Counted from the stretch's first letter, positions 27,223 through 46,418 are shown. The stretch: DNA of 64,000 bases from Xestospongia bergquistia (GCA_963965975.1 OZ014422.1:1240001-1304000); one strand, 5' to 3'. Made by a program: numbers and translations. Notes: a model not told the origin generated them from the sequence alone.

Positions 27223-28599
27223 CCCTCAGTAATAATTTGGTACCAGTCATACCTTATAGCTTTCCTTGTTGGCAGTTTATATTAATTACATTATGTAATG
27301 CACGTGATAATATACACAATTAGTGTAGTATCCTATACAAATAGTGAAAGTATGTCACTCATACCTCACATCCCAAGTCACCACAATGATATTATTACTG
27401 TTTATACATTAATATTAACTATTGGATACTTTGCAAATTTCTATACTTTTGAATACTCTTAAATTAATGTCAATATATATCTGTCCAGGATATATATATA
27501 TATATATTTCTGTTTATGAGTCTGTCACGCTAACTACTTAGAATGAAGGTCTGTCTACCCAATATTAGTGCCTAAAATAACTTATTTCAACACCTTTGAA
27601 AGTATATAAGTTATCTCATAACAACCAGCTGACTGTTTTCACAGACTGGCACATGTGACTTAGCTACAATATCATTCTATTAGTGACTTAATTGTCTATG
27701 TGCATATAATATTTGTTTTTATCCCTCCACAGATTACTACTTTATTCTCTTTAATGTTGTTATCAATGTTGATCAAGTATGTTCATTAAAGAAAGGACTC
27801 ATCTCACATCAAATATCATAATGTGGCTTGTTGCCTTGAATTACACAGACAACTTATGAGATTTCCTTCTGTTATATGTAGCTATATCCTTATGCTATTT
27901 CTAATAGTTTGTATCTTATTGTGCACTCTTTGTTGATGCAGTGTTGTCCTTTAAATCACATTGTTATGGTGTATATCATACTACACCATTGTAAAACAAT
28001 AGTACTAGTAAACAGTGAAAGACAAATTTGTCCCCAGTTCCACCCTAGTTTACTTTATCTACCCACTCCTGGAATAGTCTGGTATTGCCAACCCTTTGAC
28101 CTTCCTCTATTAGCAAAGGGTTGGCAATGTCAGACTACTCCTGGAATAAGCAGATTTTTCTATGAATAAAAACATTATATTCTTTAGAGCTAGTCATACA
28201 GAGACTTAGAGGGATATTACAACAAGGATAGTGGACCAAACTCCTTTTCTGTCATCTAACTAGAGTACCACCACCATTACCACAAGTGAGTTGTTGATAA
28301 TGCACATTTCAAATATCATCATTAATTTGGTGATAAAAGTTATCATCTGATTTGTACTACTCCTCAGTATGAAGCAATAGATCCAGGACCTCTGCCATTT
28401 TATGGTAATCATTATCAGGACAATACTTTATTATTAATTTGTTGTTGTGTCCTTTAATTAATTTATGAGGTAAAGCACCGTATATACCACCTCCTCCATT
28501 TGTACCTAATGCTAATGATGAAATTCTAGTAAGATACTTAAGGAGTTTTTTATTGATCTCTCTCTCTATCATCTTTTAATTTTATGTGATATTCCTAGT
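27223..28599. repeat. Duplicated non-coding flank, first copy
   Basis: No supported gene. Blocks at about 27223-27480 and 27905-28560 recur, diverged, at 33681-33950 and 33965-34540. A block at 27541-27690 recurs at 34979-35120 in a different order, so the second copy has been rearranged. The plus strand of 28370-28530 shows weak exon-like pieces (YEAIDPGPLPFYG, then a Pro-rich APYIPPPPFVPN), possibly remnants of a proline-rich gene. Too little for a call. Confidence 0.6.
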
Positions 28600-28870
28600 T
28601 CACTTATGTGAAGGAGAAATAAAACTAAGTTCAAATGGGGTTAAATTTGGTTGGTACACTCATTACTTTATTTGTTTTTACATATTAAAATTATATTGTT
28701 TTGTTGTGTTAATATTATGAAGTGTCAAGTATTAGTTGTGAATGATGTCTTTGAGTAAAATCCATACCTTTGGATGTTCTTAGACTGATAATGATCAACT
28801 CAACTATAATGATACTAATAATTATAACACATTAATTCTCTCTGACATCTCATTGAATCAGATGTACCTT
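28600..28870 (+). repeat. Orphan duplicate of MSRB1 tail and SECIS
   Basis: Nearly identical to 25014-25270, beginning within the last MsrB1 codons (GTGAAGGAGAAATAA). It carries the ATGA (28742-28745) and TGAT (28786-28789) of a SECIS. Substitutions keep the fold: a C-G pair becomes U-G in the helix and the TCCA/TGGA cap stays paired. No MsrB coding exon precedes it, so the element is orphaned. Confidence 0.85.
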
Positions 28871-29645
28871 TGTGTAATCTTTTAGTGAGGATCTCTAATA
28901 ACTACTCAGTATATGAGTATATGAGTATATGAGTAGTCAAGGATCAGTTTGTAGGTTGTGCATATGGACATTGTAATGTGATTGTAAATGGTTCACTAGT
29001 CTGAGACATCAATAGTGAATTTGGACATGAAACAACAGGTCATGTATTGTCTTGTCATTACTTTCTAATAATCACATAGTCCTCCTTGTCTTGTGTTACC
29101 TCATATTTGTCTTTTTTGTAGCTATATACAAACTGCACCAGTATAACTTCCTATAAAAGTTACCCATTGTCTTGATACTAAAGATGATGTCGACCCTTTC
29201 ATACATATTAACCCCTTCATCATCCTTCAAACGCTTTGAGGGTATGTGTGTGTCATGGTAATCCTGAAATGTTCCCTTTAGTTTAGTTTTAGTATCTAAA
29301 GATTTTTATGAGGTAGCCATGAATTAATAGCTATTAAGTAAAATATTGCCCAGTATTTATTGAGTTTAACAATGACATTGTCTGGGATTTTGAAGATTAC
29401 AAGGAAGTACATTCACTTAAAAGCCATTTTTATGAACGTAGGCCATATGTATAGTATATTCAGCATAAAGAGATTAGGATTCTTCATGATTAAATAACAT
29501 CTTTATACAGACATTTATTTTAGTTCTATATTACAAGTCTAAAAAGTGTTTCTATGAAATGTTTTTGAGCTAATTCTAGTTCAAATTCTAGTTCAAATTC
29601 AGTTTATAAAGTTGACACTTTATAAATAAATACATAAAGAGTTGA
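28871..29645. other. Intergenic stretch left of the NF-YC-like gene
   Basis: AT-rich. Contains a short TATATGAG triplicate near 28915-28935. No ORF with coding character. This is the start of a segment (28871-31755) found only between the two duplication copies. Confidence 0.5.
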
Positions 29646-31249
29646 TCAAGTATTGACAAATAGATCAATATTATTACTAGGATGTGTTGTTAATCCTAGC
29701 AGATTATTGTCACTAGGAGCTATGTTATGTGGAACTGTTGTTTCCATAGAACTAGGAAAATTAAGTTCTGTAAAATGAGAAGTCTGAATATCTGAAACAG
29801 ACTATGTGTTTGTGTATGTATGTAAAAGAGAGAGAGAGAAAGAGCTACATAGTTAGAATGAAATACTGCCTCTTACATTTGTGGGTTACTGAGGAAGAGA
29901 AGTTACTGGTACTTGAGGTGGCAGTTGTTGTTCTTGAGTTTGTTGATGATGTTGTATCTGAGCTAACTGTTGAAAGTAACTGAACTTGCTAAAGGAGAGA
30001 CACATAACTCCAATACTATAGTACACTATATAGCTTTATACTAATGTATATTACATAGTAACAAACCTAATAGAGTCTACATCTAATAACATTACTATTG
30101 TATAATAATGTACTACATACTTGTTGCATTAAAGTGGAAGTGACTGCTAAACTAGCTAGAGCTGGGTCCGATGCTAGTCTTCCTCCTTCTGTCTCTCCTT
30201 TAGCACCATCACCACTCAAACATATCATTCCTAGCAATAGCCATTGCTAAATCACTTCTCTACAGAAAAATACATTAAATGCTTAACCACACCCAACTAA
30301 ATCTGCCACTTTATAAGGCACTTAGAGTGGGTGTGTCTAATAGGTGTGGTCAGTGTTATCTTACTTGTACTGCTCTTCTCTTAGTCTTCTCAGTATAGAT
30401 CCATGCTCTCAATGTTAATTCAGTCACAAATAATTCAATTGCTTTAGAAAACAATATAGGAACCTATAATAAGACCAATCATGTATTATGTAATGACCAC
30501 ACCCCCTATCATAACGTACCTCACCACTTATCATCTAGAGTAAATATTAAGATATATTATTAAACTGACTGTTAGTATTTTTAATATAATACCTTGACAT
30601 CTTCATCCATTCTCATAATCTTCTTTATTCTAGCTAATGGATACTCAGGATACTTCCAATGTTCCTATAATAAGGAGATATATGATATATCAAGATTATA
30701 TTACCTACCAATATTGTGTATACCAACTATTATACAGTAGATCATTTACTTACTTCATGACTATAACTTAAAACAGTGAAGTTAACACTAGAGCAATACA
30801 ATGTGCAATAATATTATACTATTAACCAGATATGTAACTGTAATATACATATTATTATATATATTACTTCCTAATGTATTATCATAACTTAAAGTTATTA
30901 TATTACCTCAATACACTGTACTATTAAACAGATAGTAATATACCTACTATTACATTATAGGCCATCTACTTCCTAATGTATTATCATAACTAGTTATTAT
31001 ATTACCTCAATACAGTGTACTATTAACCAACTATAATATAAGAAGCTAGAGTTAAAACAAATTGAATGCAATTAAAAGAGAGTAGTACTTAATAGTAGTC
31101 CAGGTTAATAACTTATTAGACAATCTATGTATGTTTTTAGTTTTCAAATAAAGTGAATAGATGTGGGTGTGGCTTACATCAGGTAGTGTCTCTGTTTTCT
31201 CTTTCTCATCTTCAAATAAATTGTTTAGTCTTTTTTGAGCAGCTGTCAT
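29646..31249 (-). pseudogene. NF-YC-type histone-fold gene with frame break
   Basis: Subunit of the CCAAT-binding NF-Y trimer. Exons 31249-31178, 30664-30593, a 15-nt microexon 30534-30520 (MISGE), 30463-30365, 30259-30121, then about 29991-29883 and 29791-29646. Motifs [34 protein letters not shown] and SDLAMAIARNDMF are clear NF-YC. Right after NDMFE the frame reads Trp then TGA at 30211-30209, cutting the last helix of the fold. Yet the following sequence is open one frame over (GDGAKGETEGGRLAS...) through phase-matching exons to a stop at 29646. Exon 5 is 139 nt where a multiple of three is needed. Either a recent frameshift or deletion, or a sequencing error; the 102-residue truncated ORF is the literal product. 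Confidence 0.75.
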
Positions 31250-32015
31250 AATGGACCCGTTGGTTGGAGGAGAATAATACACAAATAATCTGTTTATATT
31301 TCTCTACACTATTTGGCTTAGAGATCAGTAAATTTTAAAATCATAGTGAAATCAATGAAGCTTTGTACACCATTCTGCCACATGTCAGGCTCCTCCCCTC
31401 CCACATAATTAAATTATACATTAATGAGCAATAAAAACATATTACATACTTAGAGTTTCAAGAATTACTTTATCATTAAAAGTATTACTTCAATACAGCC
31501 TCTCTATCAATGGCTAACTATGATGAATTTCATATTTTTAGTGAAGCACGAGGTGTTTTATGTACAAAGAGATGAGTGATGTCAGCCAAGCCTCGTCTTC
31601 AAATAAAATCCATTTTGCATAAATAAATTATTGAACTAGTGTTATTAATATTATGTACATTTTTATTGTTATATTGATTCTGTTTTATTTAATATCTACA
31701 GCATTAGTACTACAAAACTAAACTATTTTCATAATAGAATAAAACATACAAAAATATATTTAATAGTCTATATTAAAGGTTTGTGTATAATATATTGACT
31801 TTTTCTATATTGACAAAAACTATTAATTAAACTTATATAATATTAATTAGGAAAGAATGGCAGATAATGAAATATTTTTAGTAATTTCTACACATAACTT
31901 CCATATTAAAATAAACCTATTTATTTATCTATATTTACAGCACTAGTTTATTATGCACACATAATATAGTACTGCACACAATCATTGAGAGGTACACATT
32001 AACTTTGTGTTCATT
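31250..32015. other. Intergenic stretch between NF-YC-like gene and orphan gene B
   Basis: No gene seen. From about 31755 the sequence resumes homology with 25290-25539, marking the right edge of the segment that separates the two parts of the duplicated unit. Confidence 0.6.
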
Positions 32016-33680
32016 TTACGATGATAGTTTAAGTATTACACCAAATCCACCCACAAAAATAGATACAAATGCTAGATTGAAACCGAAAGTAATCTTCAAG
32101 CAAAGAACGACAATTTTGAAGCCAAAATTCTGTGTTTTGAGATACTCTATAAAATAGCTTTGTATTGACAATGGTATATGTTTCCATGGATGGTTTGAGA
32201 ACTGTTTAATAAGGTTCTCCCTGGATGAAGTTATTTGAGCAGCCCTAAAACATGGATAGGCAAAGAGAAATGCATGCTCAAGTGTGGACAGTACAATATA
32301 GATCATACTCATTCTCTTCCTCGGATCATGTACCCATGATATATCATGTGTTGAATAAACATACTGGCTGTATGTCTCAGCTAGGAATGCTATAGACATG
32401 AAAGTAGTTATGATATAAAGAACCCAGTGAACTGCAAACCAGTGACTATATGGACCAAGTGTGGCTTTCATTTCATTGATGAATGTTTTGTCAATCTTCC
32501 TAAGAACCTCAAAACGTGCATTTTTCAGAGCTTCTTTATATTCCGTTCTGTCATTCATATGTAATGACTCTATCAATTGAGGCTCTAGTAAGTGTTGTAT
32601 GTACTGAGAGTTGCAGAAATTATCATGCTGTTGAGGTTCTTCTACATTTTCTCTTTTTCCAGACACGTCAGTGTCAATAAATTTATTCATCAAATCATGA
32701 CAGCGGTTTGACACAGCATAAGCTACTTTGGAGAAGATAAAAGAGCTTTGAATGACACAAAATTGAGACGAAAACTGAAAAAGTAAGCCAGTGATATCAA
32801 TAGATTTATCTTTCAGATCAGGAGTTGTGACTTGATTGAATATGATGGTTAGAAATACTCCTAAACTACTAAAATACAAAACCAAATTTAGAACATAAAT
32901 TATGTTGAAATATAAAGACTGCACTGGCTTTAATAGAGTTGATTGTTTACTTTCTGTCGAGTCATCAAATGGCAGAAGGTAGGACTCATGATCTATAGCT
33001 TGTTGTATTTTAGAACAAACAATTTTTAGGCAACCTTTACATTTTTTATTAAGGCCAGTTATACAACACTTACATTTGCTATAAAGAGGAATTAAAACCA
33101 AGAACACCATCATATAATATGATAAAAACCCAGCAGCTGTTGCCACACTAACAAGAATTTTATACCAATTGTAGTACTTTTCAGGATTGATATATGTACT
33201 ACCATTATTGATTGCAAGCAAAAACATACTGTTATCTCGTGAGGAATACTTAGAACAGAAATAAGAACAATCCTTATAAGGACATACTGCAACAACATAT
33301 ATATCAAATGCTAGTGACCCCAAATTAACTAAAAGCAATAAAATGCAAAAGACACCAGATAACACTGATAACACACCTACCATTGCTGAGGCTAAATGAT
33401 TATGGAATTGTCCTGTAATACAGCAAAAAAAGTAGAAGAGCTCTTTAATAAGACAAAGTAGCAGTCGTAGTAGTGGTGGCAGAGGTTTTGGTGGACCTTG
33501 TGGTGGTGGTGGAGGAATTGGTGGACCTTGTACTGGTGATGGTGGAGGAATTGGTGGACCTTGTACTGGTGGTGGTGGAGGAATTGGTGGACCTTGTACT
33601 GAAGGAATTGATGGACCTTGTTGTGATGAATATGGTTGACCCTGTTGTCGTTGAGACATTGATCCATAATTAGAAGTCAT
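32016..33680 (-). CDS. Orphan multi-pass membrane protein B, duplicate of A
   Basis: 554 residues, intronless, very similar to the protein at 25540-27222 along its whole length. Function unknown. The main difference is in the N-terminal proline tail, where three near-perfect units of QGPPIPPPxPV replace the more varied tail of A; the hydrophobic segments, the CKCC cluster and the charged loop are conserved. Frame intact from ATG to stop, which together with mostly conservative substitutions suggests both copies are maintained. The 5' flank (33681-33950) is also duplicated, so both likely share promoter sequence. Confidence 0.85.
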   Translation of the reverse strand: MTSNYGSMSQRQQGQPYSSQQGPSIPSVQGPPIPPPPPVQGPPIPPPSPVQGPPIPPPPPQGPPKPLPPLLRLLLCLIKELFYFFCCITGQFHNHLASAMVGVLSVLSGVFCILLLLVNLGSLAFDIYVVAVCPYKDCSYFCSKYSSRDNSMFLLAINNGSTYINPEKYYNWYKILVSVATAAGFLSYYMMVFLVLIPLYSKCKCCITGLNKKCKGCLKIVCSKIQQAIDHESYLLPFDDSTESKQSTLLKPVQSLYFNIIYVLNLVLYFSSLGVFLTIIFNQVTTPDLKDKSIDITGLLFQFSSQFCVIQSSFIFSKVAYAVSNRCHDLMNKFIDTDVSGKRENVEEPQQHDNFCNSQYIQHLLEPQLIESLHMNDRTEYKEALKNARFEVLRKIDKTFINEMKATLGPYSHWFAVHWVLYIITTFMSIAFLAETYSQYVYSTHDISWVHDPRKRMSMIYIVLSTLEHAFLFAYPCFRAAQITSSRENLIKQFSNHPWKHIPLSIQSYFIEYLKTQNFGFKIVVLCLKITFGFNLAFVSIFVGGFGVILKLSS

Positions 33681-34546
33681 CTCTCGGTAATAATTTGCTA
33701 CCAGTCATACACTATAGCTTTCCTTGTTGGTGGTTTATATTAATTACATTATGTAACACACGTGATAATGTACACAATTAGTGTGGTATTCTATATAAAA
33801 ATAGTGAAAGTATGTCACTCCTACCTCACATCCCAAGTCACCACAATGATATTATTACTGTTTATACATTAATATTAACTATTGAATACTTTGCAAAATC
33901 TCTATACTTGTGAATGGTCTTAAATTAATGTCAATATATTTCTGTCCTCTATAGATATGACTTTGCTAATGTAGTGTTGCACTTTAAAGCATATTTTTAG
34001 GGTGTGTCTACACCATTGTGAAATAATAGTACTAAATAAACAATGAAAGACAAACCAGTTCCACCCTATAGTTTACTCACTCCTAGAATACTATAGTTTG
34101 GTGTTGCTGACCATTCAATTATTAGCAAGGGGTCAGACTACTCCTGGAATAAGCAGACGTTTCTATGAATAAAATCATTCTATTTTTTAGAGCTAGTCAT
34201 ACAGAGACTTAGAGGGATATTACAACAAGGATAGTGGACCAAATTCCTTTTCTGTCATCTAGTGTACCACCACCATTACCACAAGTGAGCTGTTGATAAT
34301 GCACATTTCAAATATCATCATTAATTTAGTGATAAAAGTGACCATTGGATTTGTACTACTCCACAGTATGAAGCAACAGATCCAGGACCCCTGCCATTTT
34401 ATGGTAATCATTATCAGGACAATATTTTATTATTAATTTGTTGTTGTATTCCTTTAATTTATGAAGTCAAGTACCACCTCCTCCATTTGTACCCAATGGT
34501 AATGATGAAATTACAGTAAGATATTTATGGAGTTTTTATTGATCTC

Positions 34547-34590
<44 letters not shown>

Positions 34591-35613
34591 AGATTACTTG
34601 TGTGCTTCATAATCAGAAAAAATCACTTGATAATAAAGTTGTAATCTCTATTTTATAATTGGAATTGGTGTTTTGTTGACTTGATGTCTTCTAATTTTAT
34701 GTGCTATTTCAAGTTGTAAATTGTCTTTACAAAGTAAGAGTATTGCATAAAAATTTGGTGTGTTATTCTAAACTTTGACCTTTAATATGAATTTTCTCTG
34801 ATGGCTACCTAGACACTTCATAAAAACATACCAGGCCAAGGAGTCAAGTCGTTCTTTGAGTCAGGAAGTTCTTTACCACATTGTACAGAAATATCACATT
34901 CATTAATCTTAACTTTCTCTCAATGAGTCTAACTTGGATAGTCTTGCATACCCCTTCACACCAAATGCTTATAATATTAATGAAGGTCTGGTTACCCAAT
35001 ATTACTGTCTATAATAACTTATTTTAACACCATTTGAAAATTTTTAGTGATTAACATTTTGTAACAACCAGCTAACTGTTTCCATAGGCTGCACTCTTGA
35101 CTTTAGTTACAATATCACTACATTGCTTATTTGTTTATTGTCTATCTATATTATTATTTTTTATTCCTTGTAATCATTTCATAAGCATATAAAATCCAAG
35201 ATCCCCCACAACGAAAGAATTTGGGAAATTTAGGATTTTGTAATAGCATTAATTGTATATCTTATTTTCTCTATACTGATCACAATTGTAGTTTTTATTG
35301 CAGCAGCTGTTGTAGCAGTACAGTGAGAAGCTTTGTTATTTTTGTTGCCATTATTATTATTATCACATGTAGTTATTTGAGAAATGAAAGAATTAATGAT
35401 ATGACATGTATAATAGACATTCTGGGAACAAACTCACTATACCAGTGGATATGAGATCAATTACTACAGTACATATAGTAGAAAATAAGTACTATAGCAG
35501 ACACGTTGGGTAAATTAATGGAACAAAAATATGCGCTACAATCCTAATTAATATTAATTTCCTCAAAATTTTTTTATAATTTTGTATTTTTGGGGCGTGA
35601 CTGTTAATCAAAA
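33681..35613. other. Duplicated, rearranged non-coding region before CCZ1
   Basis: Holds the second copies of the blocks described for 27223-28599, a (CT)n tract at about 34553-34588, and an AT-rich stretch. At 35241-35325 one frame encodes a single hydrophobic segment (LIVYLIFSILITIVVFIAAAVV) ending in TGA, preceded by an in-frame stop. It could be a membrane-protein remnant but cannot be assigned. Confidence 0.5.
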
Positions 35614-38807
<3,194 letters not shown>

Positions 38808-38956
38808 ATCAACTGTGTTATTCTTTTTAGCTTCATAAATACAAGATCTTGTATAATTATTAATATATTATAATTATTGTCATAAAATGTGTATTGTTAA
38901 ATGAACAAAGTTATAAAGTATGAATGAAATTGAAAATGGTATACAAATGTCCTATA

Positions 38957-41900
38957 TTACCATACAAATGGTGCTCTCTCTCGGAGTAGTCTAACACCAA
39001 ACAGTTCCCACTCTTGTTTTTCAATCCATAACTCTTGACATGAATCCAACATAGCGAGTACAGCACCGCCTCTCCAAGATACATTACAAGGACTTAAGTC
39101 CTACAGACAAAATGGATATAGAGTATTTAAAAATGGGTGTGGCTTACACGTGGATTGGAACAGACTTCCACTGTATCAGAGCCTTTGAAAATATGTGGAA
39201 GGGACTCTTCTAATCGTGTTTGAAGGTAATAGGCTGTATGGGGGAATGCTAGACCACCTCCAATTAAGAGAACACTGCCATATAACTTTCTCTTCATATC
39301 TGTTGAAGCTGTTGAAGAGAACATGATAAATACTAAAGCATTACTTTCTTACAATGAATTAAATGTTTTTAAATATTTTTAGCTGCCCTTTGTCATTAAC
39401 AAGGACATCTTATTCAGGACAAAAAAGGTGTAGTCTCATTCCTAGACTACCTACCACCAGGAGGATGTGGTAGTATGGGAATGAGACTAAAAAGTTTGAC
39501 ACAATAAAGAGTGGTTTCACGATAGCACACATTCCATATAATGCATACATTAGAGTCTTACATGCACAATCTATTGTGAAGTGAACGGCTTGATCAAGAG
39601 ACAGTACTTTGCCATTTTGAATGTCCTGTAGCTTACGAGTTGCTTCATATATAGTAGTAGATGATGACTGGTTCTCTGAATTGTTAGCTCCATTTTTAGC
39701 AGCTGCTTGAGAATTACTGGATCCTTTCAATAGAGTATTCTAAAGACCAGTAAAATACAAGAACGGGTCACAATGGATAAATAGATACTTTGATGGATGC
39801 ATAGATGAATGAACGAATGAATTCAATCAAAAATTAAAAATAAAATATCGCCATGGCAACAAGAGATGGACTAACCTGTTCACTGCCCCAGTTAGCTTCA
39901 TCAAATATGTCTTCTATTAGCACTGGTTGAGGTAGTTGACTTGTTAACAACATTTCTTTGTCAGATAAACCAAGTACGTCAGGATAATATACTGACTAAA
40001 GTTAACAAATGAGACATGATGATGATAAGACTGATCTCACCATTGGACCATAAACCAGCTCATCAGCAAAATGAACGGAAAATTTGACTCCACCCTCTCC
40101 CTTGTGCAGCACAATCACCTCCTCTTCAGCCACACCCCACACTGTCTGTAAGATATATGATAATAAAATTATAATTTGTGGGCGTTGCCTACCATATCAA
40201 AGTGACAATATTTCTCTTTCAGTTTCGATATTAATTGTCCATCCAATACACTATTTATTGAACAAGTCTTGTAGGGAAAACTGGCCTAATTAAATAACAC
40301 ATTATATGAACAGATTATATCAATAAATCCTTTGAAATGTTACCCTTTGTAAAAGCCAGTAGAAAAATCGTGTGATATCATTACCTCCATATTTAAGAGT
40401 GACTCTATTGTAATAAAAGAAACTTAAAATAGCAATAAATTACAGCTGGTAGCTACTATTTTGCTCAATAAATAAATGACATCTAAAAAAATTAAAAGAA
40501 TACTTTTTAAAGTACTTAAATTAATGGCTTCCAATGTACAATGATCAATATCCAGTAACATGTACTGATTTATCTCTACAACTAATGATGAACTACCTTG
40601 TATTAACATTAGACAAACCATCTTCCACACAACACAAATGTGTTCTCTCTTCTCCTACGTCAACAACACAAGCAGTACTCAAACCAGCACCATATGTAGC
40701 ACACACTGACTCCTAACCAAGAGAATATAAAAGTCACATTAACAAAGATACATAATATTGTTCAAAGTTACCTGATGTATCAGAGCAGCTTCAAATCCTA
40801 ACTGTAATAATATGATATCCATAAAGTCCTTGTATAGTAATCGATCAACTATATCAGATACTAATAGTATAACTCTGTAAAACTGAAAATGTCCACTATA
40901 AATACAACTGTGTTCATAGAGTTAGTATGATGTGATATTATAGCTAATAGTTGGTACCAAAATTAGCTGAAAAGGCATTCAAATAAGTGTATTGTTATAT
41001 GAGGCTCTCATGCTGATCATGAAGATAACGTGAACACTGTTCTTGCCCTGGAGGACTGCATAGAGGACAGTGTTTTCAGTGAGATTCTAAACTTTAAAGT
41101 AATATAGAAATTCTTATTATCTCTGACCATATAAATAATACTGCCTGAGTTATTTTTACTTAAAAGTTTCATTAAACAGTGTTTATATCATTTCCTACTT
41201 TGAATTCTTTTTTGGGTATATCAAGACATTCCTCTATCGCTCGACACCACAGATCTTCCAGCTGCTTCAATACAGCAGTACGACTTACATGAGGCTTGGT
41301 ATTGAGTTTTCCACATCTCAATGGTTTGAATATAGTATATGGTGACTCAGGATGTAAGAGAAGAACCTAATAACTCTTATATTCATTTCAATTACAAAGT
41401 GAACTAACTTCATTGCCTATTACAAATTGTGGATTAGTACTCAAATCTGACCACTGAAAGTTAACTTCATCATCAGGAGAACATGGTACAACTAAATTCT
41501 CTTCATTTAATGCACCATACTGTAAAGGAGCATTATCTCTTGTTGGTAAGAATTAATGGCTCACCTGAGTGACGTCACTATCTGCATCATAGACGCCATT
41601 CTTAGCTCTAGCCTTAGTGACACTGTCTATAATAGAGTCTAGTGTAGTGTCTCTGTTAGTGGTATGAGTGGACTAGAGTAATGGATGAACTATATGTCAT
41701 TTTATGGATCGACTTTATTGTAATGGACAAGTATAATGGATAAATGGACAAACTACATGACTTAGCAAACAGTAAAATGGATGAATATGTAATGGACAAT
41801 ATTTATTATGGACAAGTTAGTAGTTAATTATATTATAATAAACAAGTTAGTAATTAATTAATGATACAATGCTTACAGTCAATTCAGATTTATATCTTAA

Positions 41901-42299
41901 AATGCTAATATCTTCATTTGACAGAGTGGGTGTGGTTGAAGAGGGCATGGCTTGATTTCTATAGGCAATTAAATGAGGTATACTATGAGGATCTAGCTGA
42001 GTTGATAAACCCAAACGGAGAGTACAGGAACCAGGATGAAATATGAGCACACCTAGGGCTTCTGTTGAAATCGACTCCTCCTCTTGATCAACCTAGATAA
42101 CAATATATGATATAAGGCATTGTTGCCTTGGTTACTATTTAATGAAAGGGGCACATCAAGTGCCTACTCTAATTGTTGCACAGTATAATTATTATTTTAA
42201 TATATTATTTACTGTACTTACTGAATGTGTCTCAGGAGTGCCAATGTGTTCAGACTCGACTGGAGTGGAGGACACCAATGATCTATCCTTCTTAGGCAT
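38957..42299 (-). CDS. ACTR8: Actin-related protein 8, INO80 chromatin-remodelling subunit
   Basis: ARP8 binds histones/DNA in the INO80 remodeller in the nucleus. The minus-strand gene starts at MPKKDRSL (ATG 42299); an upstream in-frame ATG at 42359 would add MEEWLSCLIN... and is less likely. First exons 42299-42222 and 42092-41877; at least ten exons in all; last exon ends at stop 38957-38959. Recognisable: VLIFHPGSCTLRLGLSTQLD (actin fold start), MGF-to-QESVCATYGAGL and DVGDQ region, GGNDITRCFYWLLQR region, LYGSVLLIGGGLAFPHTAYYL, and C-terminal WRGGAVLAMLDSCQELW through RERAPFVW, which is diagnostic of ARP8. Inner exon edges were not all resolved. A truncated second copy of its 5' three-quarters lies at 59461-62075. 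Divergent with the hydrolase gene, 74 bp between start codons. Confidence 0.9.
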
Positions 42300-42373
42300 T
42301 TTGGAAGCTTTGATAAAGACCACGCCTACATTAATCAAGCAACTCAGCCACTCCTCCATTTTCCAGCTGCATC

Positions 42374-46030
<3,657 letters not shown>

Positions 46031-46418
46031 CATGGCAACTGTTTCTTTTGGTGGTCAAACTGTATTAAAAAAATAAGCCAATTTTTTTATTTGCTTTGAA
46101 TGTAATCCTTTAGTTATATTAAAAATAAATACTTAACAAACTAATAAAGTAATTGTACAGTCTTTATAAATTGATTAATTGTTAGTTTATTTGTAATTAA
46201 TTTGTTAACTAATTAATTATTTTGTTTACTATCTATCAGATTGTTTTTGCTAATTATCCTTCTAAAAATCAATATTGAAAATGACAAGAAAAACTGTTAG
46301 TGTATATATTTTTATTATTAATTTGGTTAATTTGTATTTTATTGTTTCTTAAGCCAATATTGAAAGTAACAATTGCTTTTAACACCATATTATTGTTATA
46401 TTATGTTTTATTGACAAT
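46031..46418. other. Intergenic AT-rich stretch
   Basis: No gene seen. From about 46200 it resembles the spacer repeated before each array member (AATTATTTTGTTTACTATCTAT words, ATTGACAATATG just before the start). Confidence 0.5.

Noticed and set aside
27000..27323. Plus-strand valine/leucine-rich ORF (and its twin at 33473-33673)
   Set aside because: Antisense of the proline repeat of the orphan membrane proteins.
35221..35454. 77-codon ORF before CCZ1
   Set aside because: Starts on a non-ATG codon, no neighbouring exons, lies in rearranged duplicate sequence.
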